A DNA stretch of 64,000 bases from Psychrosphaera saromensis (GCF_002954545.1 NZ_MSCH01000003.1:3015991-3079990); one strand, 5' to 3'; positions 19,061 through 26,206 are shown, counted from the first letter of the stretch. Program-made: numbers and translations. Notes: generated by a model from the sequence alone, not told the origin.

Positions 19061-19089
19061 ATATTAAAGTCTGAATGCCCTACCGTCAA
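19061..19089 (-). promoter_or_regulatory. Promoter of the tRNA-Asp array
   Basis: On the minus strand TTGACG (19084-19089), 17 bp, TAATAT (19061-19066), followed by the GC-rich discriminator CCGCGCCG. GC-rich discriminators are typical of stable-RNA promoters under stringent (ppGpp/DksA) control. Confidence 0.8.
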
Positions 19090-19125
19090 CCCTTTTCTTC
19101 AGTTAAGTGTTTAACTGGTCAAATT

Positions 19126-20565
19126 CTAATCTTCTGGCAGGCTAAGGTCTAAAATATCATCAGGTGAATCGTCAATATCTTGGTTATTATCAAGTTCTTC
19201 TGATTTAGGCTGAGGTTCATTTTCAAAATCCATTTCTGAATCTTCTTTATTTTTATCTTTCTTTTTAAAGAACCTAGCAAACGGATTTTTAATATCTCGT
19301 TTTAAAACAAACAACCAAATGACTAAACAACCAAAAGATAAAATCAGTATATTGATGAAAATAATAAAGCCAACAGGAAGTTCAGGCTCAGCATCAACTT
19401 TAAGCGCTGAGTCACCACCTTCCATTTCTGCATCCATCAAACCGTCTGTCATTTCTGGTAATACAATGTAGTCAATTTCAGGCTCTTCAGTAACAAACTG
19501 ATATGGCGGTATATCTAAATGGAACTCGCGACCGTCTTTTTTGGTACCAAACACATGCATATCAACGGTAAACAAACCGTATTCACCATTAAATATCTCT
19601 ATGCGTCTTTCTTGCATCCCTTCAACACTGAATGTTTGCTTGTCGCCATTTGGAAAACGGATTGTCCCTTGAAACAATAAACTTAAGTTATCTATATTTG
19701 TGTCATCTACCGTAAACATAAAGTTATGGTAACGATCAATTTCACCTGCATCATTCATTTTAGCGGGAAGTACAGTGAACGAAATTGGCGAGTCGACCAC
19801 CGTAATAGGGTCTTGCATCAACTCTCGGCTAAATAACTCAGCATTGATACGGTAATTGGGGATCCACTCACCGTGCATAGTCTTAATTGTGTATTGAATG
19901 GTAAACACACCATCTCTTGGTCTTTCATCTAGGCCTTTACCGTCATCTAAAAACTCACCCAATTGAAAAATACTAGTTCCAAAGTTATCTTGTGTGGGAT
20001 CTTGAGTAGGATATAAGTTTGCTCTGAGGCTAATAACCTCGTGGAACATTTTAGATTTAATTACCTCATTGCTATTAACAACTCTCGCCTCGGCTTTAAT
20101 CACCTCATACTGGAATACAACATCTGGGAAGCTATCCGCTTGCAGCTCAATGTCGGTTAATATAATAATTTTACTGTCAGGTAATATTTTGCCAACCGCT
20201 TGCCACGGACCGGGCATAGGTTCTTTGATCTTAATTAAGTCGTAGCCGGTATCGGCATGCCATTCTATGGTTTTGTCATTGGCATCACGAGGATAGATTT
20301 TTGAACCATCAGGCTGGATTAATACAATAGGTTTTGAACCTTGTTTTCTAAAAAACAATAACATCACTTCTTCCACGTGATAATCCACGCGAAAGCGATT
20401 GTTCAATATTTTTATTTCATTTTTACCAGCATAGTTTTTTATGAAATTAAGTTTAGGAACATTTACAGGGCTGGTTGGAGACATGAGATCGGCCGCCGCA
20501 AAACTTGGCAAAGCCCCAACAATCAAAAGTACTACAAAAGCATAAATTACTGAATGTTTCGCCAC
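19126..20565 (-). CDS. TIGR03503-type membrane-anchored periplasmic protein
   Basis: A 479-residue protein with a signal peptide (first about 25 residues, ending AAA), a long beta-rich periplasmic part (about 26-390), one transmembrane helix (VGFIIFINILILSFGCLVIW, about 397-418) and a basic then acidic cytoplasmic tail (FARFFKKKDKNKEDSE). Layout and the start DLMSPTSPVNVPKLN fit my memory of the TIGR03503 family of marine gammaproteobacteria, function unknown. Its start overlaps the dnaQ stop by 19 bp, so it is translated from the dnaQ transcript. It may sense or shape the envelope; this is speculation. Confidence 0.8.
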   Translation of the reverse strand: MAKHSVIYAFVVLLIVGALPSFAAADLMSPTSPVNVPKLNFIKNYAGKNEIKILNNRFRVDYHVEEVMLLFFRKQGSKPIVLIQPDGSKIYPRDANDKTIEWHADTGYDLIKIKEPMPGPWQAVGKILPDSKIIILTDIELQADSFPDVVFQYEVIKAEARVVNSNEVIKSKMFHEVISLRANLYPTQDPTQDNFGTSIFQLGEFLDDGKGLDERPRDGVFTIQYTIKTMHGEWIPNYRINAELFSRELMQDPITVVDSPISFTVLPAKMNDAGEIDRYHNFMFTVDDTNIDNLSLLFQGTIRFPNGDKQTFSVEGMQERRIEIFNGEYGLFTVDMHVFGTKKDGREFHLDIPPYQFVTEEPEIDYIVLPEMTDGLMDAEMEGGDSALKVDAEPELPVGFIIFINILILSFGCLVIWLFVLKRDIKNPFARFFKKKDKNKEDSEMDFENEPQPKSEELDNNQDIDDSPDDILDLSLPED

Positions 20566-21254
20566 AAACTCGTTCCACCATTCTCTTCTATTAAGGCTAA
20601 TCTGGAGTCATGCTCCAAGATTTCATTTTCTGTTGCCAAAACTACGTTTAAATTTCTTTGTTTAACCATAGATTGCGCACTATCCGTGTTACCCGCATTT
20701 AATAACTGCTGGGCTAAGTCCATGTCAACTTGCCCACCTGTCATTTGCAGGTAAACATCGGCTAAGATTTCCGAATCGAGTAAGGCTCCGTGTAACATAC
20801 GGTGAGTATTATCAATTTCATATCGACGACATAACGCATCCAAGTTGTTCTTTTGCCCTGGATGTCGGTCTCTTGCCATTACTAATGTATCGACCACAGG
20901 ACAAAAATCTTCAGTGCCTGTCCAATCTTGCCACAAAATACCAAACTCATTATCCATATGACCGATGTCAAAAGGTGCGTTATGAATAACTAATTCGCCA
21001 CCTTTTATATAATCAAAAAACTCATCGGCAATATCTTTAAATAACGGTTTATCTTTTAAAAATTCGTTAGTAATACCATGAACACCTATCGCTTCGTCTT
21101 CAATAGCGCGTCTTGGATTAACATAAACATGAAAGTTATTACCAGTTAGACGACGGTTGATCATTTCGACACAACCAATTTCAATGATCCTGTGCCCTTG
21201 TCTTGGGTCAATACCTGTTGTTTCTGTATCTAAAATTATTTGTCGTTTTGCCAT
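20547..21254 (-). CDS. dnaQ: DNA polymerase III epsilon subunit (proofreading exonuclease)
   Basis: 3'-5' exonuclease of the replicative polymerase, 235 residues. Exo I is LDTETTGID (Asp9, Glu11), Exo II HNAPFDIGHMDNEF, Exo III HGALLDSEILADVY with its His and Asp. The C-terminal part (about 180-235) carries the alpha-subunit binding tail. It is divergent from rnhA, the classic dnaQ-rnhA arrangement, with an 88-bp shared promoter region. It overlaps the following gene by 19 bp. Confidence 0.97.
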   Translation of the reverse strand: MAKRQIILDTETTGIDPRQGHRIIEIGCVEMINRRLTGNNFHVYVNPRRAIEDEAIGVHGITNEFLKDKPLFKDIADEFFDYIKGGELVIHNAPFDIGHMDNEFGILWQDWTGTEDFCPVVDTLVMARDRHPGQKNNLDALCRRYEIDNTHRMLHGALLDSEILADVYLQMTGGQVDMDLAQQLLNAGNTDSAQSMVKQRNLNVVLATENEILEHDSRLALIEENGGTSLWRNIQ

Positions 21255-21342
21255 TTATCTATTCATTTTATTTTTCTTTATCGTCATTATGGAGTATAAC
21301 CCCTATTTCTTATGAATATCATCTATTTGGGAAATCTTCCTC

Positions 21343-21804
21343 ATGAAATCAGTACAACTTTTCACAGATGGCTCTTGTTTAGGCAATCCTGGCCCTGGCG
21401 GATACGGCGCATTACTTATTTATAACGATAGTAAAAAAGAGCTGAGCCAAGGTTATAAAAAAACCACCAACAACCGCATGGAGTTACTTGCGGTTATTAA
21501 AGGCTTAGAAGCATTAAAATCTCCTTGTACGTTAGATATCACTACAGACAGTAATTACGTAAAAGATGGTATTACCAAGTGGATCATTAACTGGAAGAAA
21601 AACGGCTGGAAAACAGCAGCAAAACAACCTGTTAAAAATGTCGATTTATGGAAAGCACTTGATGAACAAGTAAAAGCTCACACCATAGCCTGGCATTGGG
21701 TTAAAGGTCACTCAGGACACCCAGAAAATGAATTAGTGGATGACTTAGCCAGAGACGCTGCAGAATCAAGTGACTTAATTGAAGATGTTGGCTTTAAAGG
21801 CTAA
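21343..21804 (+). CDS. rnhA: Ribonuclease HI
   Basis: Degrades RNA in RNA-DNA hybrids; 153 residues, full length. Catalytic residues are visible: Asp9 ([16 protein letters not shown]), Glu47 (NNRMELLAV), Asp69 (TTDSNYV), His123 ([11 protein letters not shown]) and Asp133. Divergent from dnaQ. A terminator follows at 21861. Confidence 0.97.
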   Translation: MKSVQLFTDGSCLGNPGPGGYGALLIYNDSKKELSQGYKKTTNNRMELLAVIKGLEALKSPCTLDITTDSNYVKDGITKWIINWKKNGWKTAAKQPVKNVDLWKALDEQVKAHTIAWHWVKGHSGHPENELVDDLARDAAESSDLIEDVGFKG

Positions 21805-21860
21805 AGCTAAGCTGTAAGCTGTAAGCTTGATGCGAGCAAAAATAAAAAACAAGCAATAAA

Positions 21861-21888
21861 AAAGGAACTCATCAGTTCCTTTTTTTTG
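21861..21888 (+). terminator. Terminator of rnhA
   Basis: AGGAACT, CATC, AGTTCCT followed by eight T, preceded by an A run. Confidence 0.9.
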
Positions 21889-22093
21889 ATAGATCAAAGT
21901 TTTATAATAACCTTATGCCGCTCATATATTTTATGTATTAAATGTTTCTTATCAAAACGCTATCTGTTTTATTCACCCAGTTTATTGACAATCCAATAGG
22001 CCAACGTTATTTTGCTACACGTCTTTTAATCAAAAACGTTTTATTTAAAAGACGTCTTATTAATCAAAAATTTTTATTCAAAGGGAGTTTTAT

Positions 22094-22384
22094 ATGGATT
22101 TTTTCAACGAATTATTAGAAACCGAAAGCACGTTAAGTCTTGTTATAATTTGCTTATTTGCATTTGTTTTTTGGTTTTTACCTGCGTTTTTAGCGTTTTT
22201 TCTTAACCGAAAATATTTCAAGATCATAGCGCTGGCCTCTATTCCAGCTGGTTTATCATTTATCGCATGGATAGGCTTACTTGGTTGGTCTTTATCGAAC
22301 CATATTAAATTACCTAAAAAGGTTCAGGCCGCGACAAATAAAATGATGTCTAAATTAGAAAAACCAGATAACACGCCTACATAG
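22094..22384 (+). CDS. Small membrane protein, superinfection-immunity-like
   Basis: A 96-residue protein with two hydrophobic helices (about residues 14-36 and 45-67) and a basic soluble tail. The segment WFLPAFLAFFLNRKYF followed by IAWIGLLGWSLS resembles the Imm_superinfect family, named after phage T4 Imm, in which a FLP...A motif and a GWxxxGWxxALxW motif occur. Members are widespread in bacterial chromosomes and mostly not phage genes. AAGGGAG lies 6 bases before the ATG. Assignment is by motif only; a role in phage exclusion is not shown. Confidence 0.6.
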   Translation: MDFFNELLETESTLSLVIICLFAFVFWFLPAFLAFFLNRKYFKIIALASIPAGLSFIAWIGLLGWSLSNHIKLPKKVQAATNKMMSKLEKPDNTPT

Positions 22385-22408
22385 TCTAAGCCTTTATCTT
22401 AAGAGGCA

Positions 22409-22843
22409 TTAAGTTAATTCACCTAAATGAAAGCCTGAAATTGCATTTATTTTGCCACGCCATAACATTCCATCGTCATTTGGTAACTTAGTGTCTCCGT
22501 GGAAAACTCTAGCGTCTTTTAAATGAACATATTGAGTGGGTGGTAATATTTTCTCGCCCTCTTTAAGTGTATAAACGTCTGCGTTCTTTACAAAGATTTC
22601 ACGGATAGCGTCTTTTTCATCCGCTGGCCATTCATCAGAGAATAACTCGGCGAACATTTCAAAATACTTTTTACCGCCAATCATAGTACCTGAGATTGTT
22701 TGCCCACTAACGTTTAACGTAACACCAAACTCAAGATCTGACGAGTTAGTCAAACAGGACAGGTTTTGCAGAAACCAGTCAACATTAACACCCTCCTGCC
22801 TTAGCTTTTTTTCATTCTGCCCAAGGGTTTTATCTTCACTCAT
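22409..22843 (-). CDS. GvpU-like hypothetical protein
   Basis: A soluble 144-residue protein. The segment VDWFLQNLSCLTNSSDLEFGV followed by TLNVSGQTISGTMIGGKKYFE resembles proteins annotated as gas vesicle accessory protein GvpU (quoted in two pieces). No gas vesicle gene (gvpA, gvpF, gvpN) is in the window, so a gas vesicle role here is doubtful; the family also occurs alone in marine bacteria. It is convergent with the small membrane protein gene and lies just outside the integron cassette cluster. Treat the function as unknown. Confidence 0.55.
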   Translation of the reverse strand: MSEDKTLGQNEKKLRQEGVNVDWFLQNLSCLTNSSDLEFGVTLNVSGQTISGTMIGGKKYFEMFAELFSDEWPADEKDAIREIFVKNADVYTLKEGEKILPPTQYVHLKDARVFHGDTKLPNDDGMLWRGKINAISGFHLGELT

Positions 22844-22974
22844 GCTCTGTCCTCATTTAATGTTCAAACGTCATAATAAAAGAAAGTCGTACTATGATAT
22901 GCCTACGTTGATGTTAGTCATAACTGACGTAATAAGCACTTTAAATGTAAGTGTATTTGCAATCAACTTAAAGC

Positions 22975-23156
22975 AAGCGGTAGAGTGATAAGAGCAGTTG
23001 TAACAAAAGCAGTTGTAAGTCGTAAGCTTTAAGCGGTAAGTAAAAGCAAGATCAAAAAGAGCAGTTGGAAGTTGGAAGCTTTAAGGTTTTAGAGCTTTAA
23101 GGCTTTAAGGCTTTAAGGTTTTAAGGTTTTAAGGAAAGGAAAGGAAAGGAAAGGAA
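22975..23156. repeat. Short-repeat tract left of the cassette cluster
   Basis: Iterated short motifs: GCAGTTG(T/G)AA several times, then CTTTAAGG-type 8-mers (about 23080-23133), then AAAGG five times (about 23134-23158). No coding capacity. The last AAAGG unit abuts the outermost attC site, so the tract marks the array boundary. Confidence 0.85.
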
Positions 23157-23157
23157 A

Positions 23158-23220
23158 GCATAACAAGCGAACCAAATAGTCCGCTTACTTTAGATGTTAA
23201 AGATGGGTAGCCTTGTTATT
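23158..23220 (-). other. attC-like site (outermost, left end)
   Basis: Minus strand reads AATAACAAGG at the gene end and TTGTTATGC at the far end, with imperfectly paired arms. The stop codon of the adjacent gene (23216-23218) lies in its R'' box. Confidence 0.65.
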
Positions 23221-23637
23221 CGCCACCGCCACCACTATCCCCACCATCGAAACCACTACTAGCTCCTCCACTGCCAAAGCCGCCGCTTGAGGTGGAATCA
23301 GAGATAGACGATACATATACAATAGTTGAAAACGAAAAGTCTGATGCTCCATTGAATAATATATCTGATACATCGCTACGCATAGAGCTATAGTCAAAAT
23401 TTTTGCCTGCGGAATCGTGAATTTTTTTAAATTCTTCTGGAGAGCAATACATTGCATATGCATAGCAATTAGCAGTTATAACTACACCGCGACTATTTCC
23501 AATTTTCTTACGTTTGATGGCAGAATCAACTTCTGCTTTTGAGTAGTATTGTTTGTAACCATATTTAGCTTTTAAGTCTTGAGGCAACTTTCTCGCATAT
23601 TTTTTAATTTTCCGCTTCTTAAAAAACTTTGAAACAT
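23216..23637 (-). pseudogene. Cassette gene, DUF6559-like, with apparent N-terminal frameshift
   Basis: The uninterrupted frame from a TTG at 23587 gives 123 residues (MPQDLKAKYGYKQYYSKAEV...). The same frame continues upstream without a start as FFKKRKIKKYARKLPQDL, which looks like a genuine N-terminus. An ATG at 23637, preceded by AGGAAG with 7-base spacing, reads MFQSF and then leaves this frame at a T6 run (23621-23626). One extra T would give MFQSFFKKRKIKKYARKLP. So the gene carries a one-base deletion, a variable homopolymer or a sequencing error. The protein ends in a Gly/Ser-rich tail (SGGFGSGGASSGFDGG). DUF6559-type proteins, to my memory, occur in Vibrio and other cassette arrays; function unknown. 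Confidence 0.6.
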
Positions 23638-23805
23638 ACTCGAACTTCCTTATGCCATTTAACAGCGTATTAGCGCGAATTCCTGTTAAAGGACGATATC
23701 CTCAGGTGCTTTTATTCCGCTAATAAACTTTTTCATTTCTATAATTTATAACAACAGTAATAACTTAGCAGCTGATTTATGCATAAACAAACGTTTTTTG
23801 TTTTG

Positions 23806-23870
23806 AGGTAAATGAGACACTCTAATTTTAATTAATAGTGAACATTTAAAAGTGGGTGTCCTTGTTATTC
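23806..23870 (-). other. attC-like site with degenerate R' end
   Basis: Minus strand starts GAATAACAAGGACACCCACT and ends near GAGTGTCTCATTTACC, where the CGTTAT core seen in other sites is missing. Holds the stop codon of the lipoprotein gene at 23865-23867. Confidence 0.6.
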
Positions 23871-24134
23871 GTTAACACCATAACTAAAGTGATATTTAAC
23901 TCTAAAAGTATGTTCCCCTGGTTTTAGTTGAACCTTACCAATCGCCACTAATGTTTCTTCTATGCTCTTCCCATTAACTTTATCAATTATTATATTTGGT
24001 GGACTTGTATATAAGACTGTTGAAATTTCAGAGTCTTTTAATTTTGGACCATCATACATCGTTACAGTTCTGTATGTGCAACCACTCAAAAGAAGACCTA
24101 GTATACTTATAACACTTAAAATTCTATAAATCAT
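23865..24134 (-). CDS. Small cassette-encoded lipoprotein
   Basis: An 89-residue protein with a clear lipoprotein signal: a hydrophobic stretch and lipobox LLSGC (Cys about residue 19). The mature part has PPNIIIDKVNGKSIEE and a C-terminal LKPGEHTFRVKYHF, a pattern seen in small beta-sandwich periplasmic domains that start with carrier-like PGEH motifs. The ATG is preceded by AAGGTAAG. It starts 15 bp after one attC and stops inside the next, a complete cassette. Function unknown. Confidence 0.75.
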   Translation of the reverse strand: MIYRILSVISILGLLLSGCTYRTVTMYDGPKLKDSEISTVLYTSPPNIIIDKVNGKSIEETLVAIGKVQLKPGEHTFRVKYHFSYGVNE

Positions 24135-24148
24135 AATCTTACCTTAAA

Positions 24149-24233
24149 TATAACACCTCATTAAGAGGCTAGTAATAGTTGGCTAAAATAAACTACGAAG
24201 AGTAAAAACCAACTATTCTTCGTCCTTGTTTAG
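24149..24233 (-). other. attC-like site with long arms
   Basis: Minus strand reads CTAAACAAGGACGAAGAATAG at one end and CCTCTTAATGAGGTGTTATAT at the other; inner arms AGTTGG(T) and CCAACTATT pair. Typical long attC geometry. Confidence 0.7.
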
Positions 24234-24330
24234 CAGCTTGTATGGATACATTTTAAACACCGTATAATTACAGTTTTAAAAGTCTCTCTGGATAAATTAG
24301 GTATTTCTAAGGAAAGGTAAAATGCGTAAT

Positions 24331-24468
24331 CTAATGTTCCAAGTAGGTCATATCTTGTACCAACACAAAATCCATTTCCATATCGAATAAGTATAAGGTT
24401 TTCAATAATTTATAAAAGTCCTTTTTAAAACTCAATTGTTCTTTCTCTGGTTTTAGAGCAGTATACAA
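24331..24468 (-). CDS. Possible 45-residue cassette ORF (remnant)
   Basis: Between two attC-like sites a frame opens with a TTG at 24468 and ends at a TAG at 24331-24333. The peptide has a protein-like composition (KKDFYKLLKTLYLFDMEMDF, then VLVQDMTYLEH). No good Shine-Dalgarno is seen. It sits where a cassette gene should be, so it may be the surviving part of a decayed gene. The rest of 24234-24476 shows no other frame. Confidence 0.3.
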   Translation of the reverse strand: MYTALKPEKEQLSFKKDFYKLLKTLYLFDMEMDFVLVQDMTYLEH

Positions 24469-24476
24469 TCAAGAAA

Positions 24477-24541
24477 ATTACACTAGACACTCATTTGAAT
24501 TTTTTCAACATGCTTAATTAAAAGTGGGTGGACTTGTTATT
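24477..24541 (-). other. attC-like site in tandem with the next one
   Basis: Minus strand AATAACAAGTCCACCCACT at one end, with a degenerate far end (GAGTGTCTAGTGTAATT). It abuts the compact site at 24542-24597 with no gene between, so the cassette here is gene-less or was deleted. Confidence 0.6.
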
Positions 24542-24597
24542 CTAACGCTCAAAGCAAGCGCGCCGCTTTTGGCGTCGCACTGCCTATGCTTGTTAGT
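24542..24597 (-). other. Compact attC site
   Basis: 56-bp site bounded by CTAACAAGC and GAGCGTTAG on the minus strand, with GC-rich complementary arms (GCGACGCC, GGCGCGC). The stop codon of the 139-residue cassette protein is in its R'' box. Confidence 0.75.
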
Positions 24598-25012
24598 TGT
24601 TTGTATCAAATATTTCCCATTCTTCCAGCCCTTCAAAAGTATAAGATAAATCCGAATAGGAATTGATACCTGCTATAGATGGCCATCTTATTTCGAAGTT
24701 GTGAATGCTAATTGGAAGCACAAAATATCTACGACTTTGACAATCAATAATGATTGTTTTTCTTTCGTAGAGTTTTTCCATCCAACCACATACGAAATAT
24801 CTCCCGTCAGAAGAAAAGCCGAAACGCCCCGCCCAAGCAAAACCAGGGAACTTAATCTCATCAATCTCAATTGTGTGGTACGAATCTCCGTGAGGCGGTT
24901 CACCTTTATATTTGATGACGACCGAATGTGATCCACAGCTGGAATTGAACTGATAATCCCCCATACCAGCACCAATAGTTTCTCCATTACTTGGTAAAGT
25001 CAGAATCTTCAT
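24593..25012 (-). CDS. Cassette-encoded hypothetical protein (139 aa)
   Basis: A soluble, beta-rich 139-residue protein not recognised. The segment GRFGFSSDGRYFVCGWMEKL followed by KTIIIDCQSRRYFVLP resembles a pair of propeller-type blades (FSxDGRYF is common in WD40/PQQ-like repeats), but at this length it cannot form a whole propeller. The stop codon lies inside the compact attC. It begins 13 bp after the preceding attC, so it is a full cassette. Function unknown. Confidence 0.7.
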   Translation of the reverse strand: MKILTLPSNGETIGAGMGDYQFNSSCGSHSVVIKYKGEPPHGDSYHTIEIDEIKFPGFAWAGRFGFSSDGRYFVCGWMEKLYERKTIIIDCQSRRYFVLPISIHNFEIRWPSIAGINSYSDLSYTFEGLEEWEIFDTNN

Positions 25013-25024
25013 AAACCTAAAACC

Positions 25025-25105
25025 TTATAACGTGGACAGCCACTCTAATTTTCACTAACACATAAGCCAATTTATTGTAAATTGAAGTGGGTGGCCTTGT
25101 TATTT
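25025..25105 (-). other. attC-like site
   Basis: Minus strand AATAACAAGGCCACCCACTT at one end and GAGTGGCTGTCCACGTTATAA at the other (both ends shown in part); the arms pair with single unpaired bases, as attC recombination requires. Confidence 0.75.
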
Positions 25106-25122
25106 CCTTATGTTTACATTTA

Positions 25123-25494
25123 CTAAAACGTTTCCATTATTATTTCTTTACCATTAGATGGGAAGTTAATAATGACTGATTCATATTGGCTTTCTACACT
25201 TTCAATTTCGATATAATCGCCAGATTGAAGAGTGATTTTAAGCAAACTCGGTGAGGATAAACAAACACTTGAGAATTGTTGCCTGACCAAGTTCCCCCAT
25301 GGTGCACTATTGGGGGAATCATCCCATTCATAAATGTTTCCATTGATACGAGCAATAACGCGCTCATTACAATGAATACTGACATCGCAGAATTTAAACC
25401 CGATTCCACAAGAAGACAATAAAGTTGAATCTAGGTATTGCTCACTGAGAGCCTTTTGTAAAATTTCAACGATATCAGAATTAAACAGAATCAC
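25123..25494 (-). CDS. Cassette-encoded hypothetical protein (123 aa)
   Basis: A 123-residue soluble protein without a signal peptide. It starts with a helix (SDIVEILQKALSEQYLD), then a beta-rich part ending in SGDYIEIESVESQYESVIINF (given in part). The overall helix-then-sheet pattern recalls small immunity-like or DUF proteins in cassette arrays, but no named family was recognised. Preceded and followed by attC sites. AGGGAAGG lies just upstream of the ATG. Confidence 0.7.
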   Translation of the reverse strand: MILFNSDIVEILQKALSEQYLDSTLLSSCGIGFKFCDVSIHCNERVIARINGNIYEWDDSPNSAPWGNLVRQQFSSVCLSSPSLLKITLQSGDYIEIESVESQYESVIINFPSNGKEIIMETF

Positions 25495-25511
25495 CGTACC
25501 TTCCCTGTAAA

Positions 25512-25613
25512 CATAACGCCCATTTAAGGGGCTGATAATAGTTTGCTAAAATTGTGTAGCGAAGCGAAACCGAGCAAACTGTTAGCAGTCCCGCTTTAAA
25601 TTCTTGTTATATG
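25512..25613 (-). other. attC site with long arms
   Basis: Minus strand TATAACAAGAATTTAAAGCG at one end, GCCCCTTAAATGGGCGTTATG at the other; central GTTTGCTCGG and TTAGCAAAC pair. The clearest long attC in the cluster, very like those of marine integrons. Confidence 0.8.
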
Positions 25614-25635
25614 CCGTTACTCAAACGACCTCAAT

Positions 25636-25887
25636 CTACTTAGTTAGCAAAGCCTGAATTATTGCTCTGAAGTTCAGTATATAAAACAACACAACAAGAA
25701 AAACAGAAGAAACTAAGAAAAATGACTTCGTGTAACTATACGACCATCCAAAAGCTATAGATAGAAACCCACAAAGTACTACCAGAGCAATGACTGTGTA
25801 AGTCGGGTAAAGTACTAAATATTGGAACAGTAATTTGCGCTTAGTTATCATTTTTCTAAAAACCATAATGTAATAATACTGAATCAA
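25636..25887 (-). CDS. Cassette-encoded small membrane protein
   Basis: An 83-residue protein with two predicted transmembrane helices (about residues 27-48 and 55-76) separated by a short loop FGWSYSYTKSF, and a basic N-terminus. The start is uncertain: ATG codons at residues 1, 8 and 13 of this frame are possible and no strong Shine-Dalgarno marks one. It is the first recognisable gene of the cluster in transcription order. Function unknown. Confidence 0.55.
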   Translation of the reverse strand: MIQYYYIMVFRKMITKRKLLFQYLVLYPTYTVIALVVLCGFLSIAFGWSYSYTKSFFLVSSVFLVVLFYILNFRAIIQALLTK

Positions 25888-25941
25888 TAGCAGTTACAAT
25901 TATCTATTTGGGATGCACGGAACTCCCAAATTCTGCTTGGC

Positions 25942-26010
25942 ATATAACAATTTAATCAGAGGACAATTGCCTAAGTTTCTGACAACGAGGTTCCTCTTAT
26001 TTATTTTTAT
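25942..26010 (-). other. Degenerate attC-like site
   Basis: Plus strand ATAACAATTTAATCAGAGGA pairs with TCCTCTTATTTATTTTTAT downstream, leaving one extra base; on the minus strand the far end is TTGTTATATGCC. It would belong to a lost cassette upstream of the membrane protein. Confidence 0.5.
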
Positions 26011-26153
26011 TATTAGTAACAAATCTCTACATCATTTACTACACGTTTGTTACGTAACAACTCGTTTTTTATGTTTCCCCAAAGATGGGCATTGTTCCTG
26101 TTTTCTTGACTTGGTAGGAAATTGATCGGGACTGTATATAAATGCAGTCCAGT

Positions 26154-26206
26154 AAATAACATGGACATCCAATCTAATTTGCACAATCGGATAAGTCAAT
26201 TGACTA
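26154..26206 (-). other. attC half-site remnant
   Basis: AAATAACATGGACATCCAATCT matches the R' half of the site at 25025-25105 (TATAACGTGGACAGCCACTCT), including the following CTAATTT and a later ATAAG(T/C)CAATT. No matching R'' half was found. Marks the right limit of recognisable cassette sequence. Confidence 0.45.

Larger units (their letters stand above)
23158..26206 (-). mobile_element. Integron gene-cassette cluster without integrase in the window
   Basis: A run of small genes, all on the minus strand, each followed by an attC-like site with R''-type (AATAACAAG, CTAACAAG) and R'-type (CGTTATAAG, GCGTTAG, TTGTTATGC) ends and imperfect internal complementarity. Several gene stops lie inside the R'' box (TAACAAG), a hallmark of cassettes. 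Sites are at 23158-23220, 23806-23870, 24149-24233, 24477-24541, 24542-24597, 25025-25105, 25512-25613, 25942-26010, plus a half-site at 26154-26206. No intI is present between rnhA and the fumarase gene. It fits the term CALIN (cluster of attC sites lacking an integrase), or the end of a larger chromosomal array. Confidence 0.82.

Noticed and set aside
23197-23463. 88-codon ORF on the minus strand in the cassette cluster
   Set aside because: Out-of-frame shadow of the DUF6559-like gene, which has the better composition, the attC-embedded stop and the recoverable N-terminus.
24688-24987. 99-codon minus-strand ORF
   Set aside because: Overlaps the 139-residue cassette gene in another frame; the latter fits the cassette boundaries exactly.
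26122-26151. Terminator-like hairpin GGACTG/CAGTCC
   Set aside because: No T run and no gene ends here on either strand; probably part of eroded cassette DNA.
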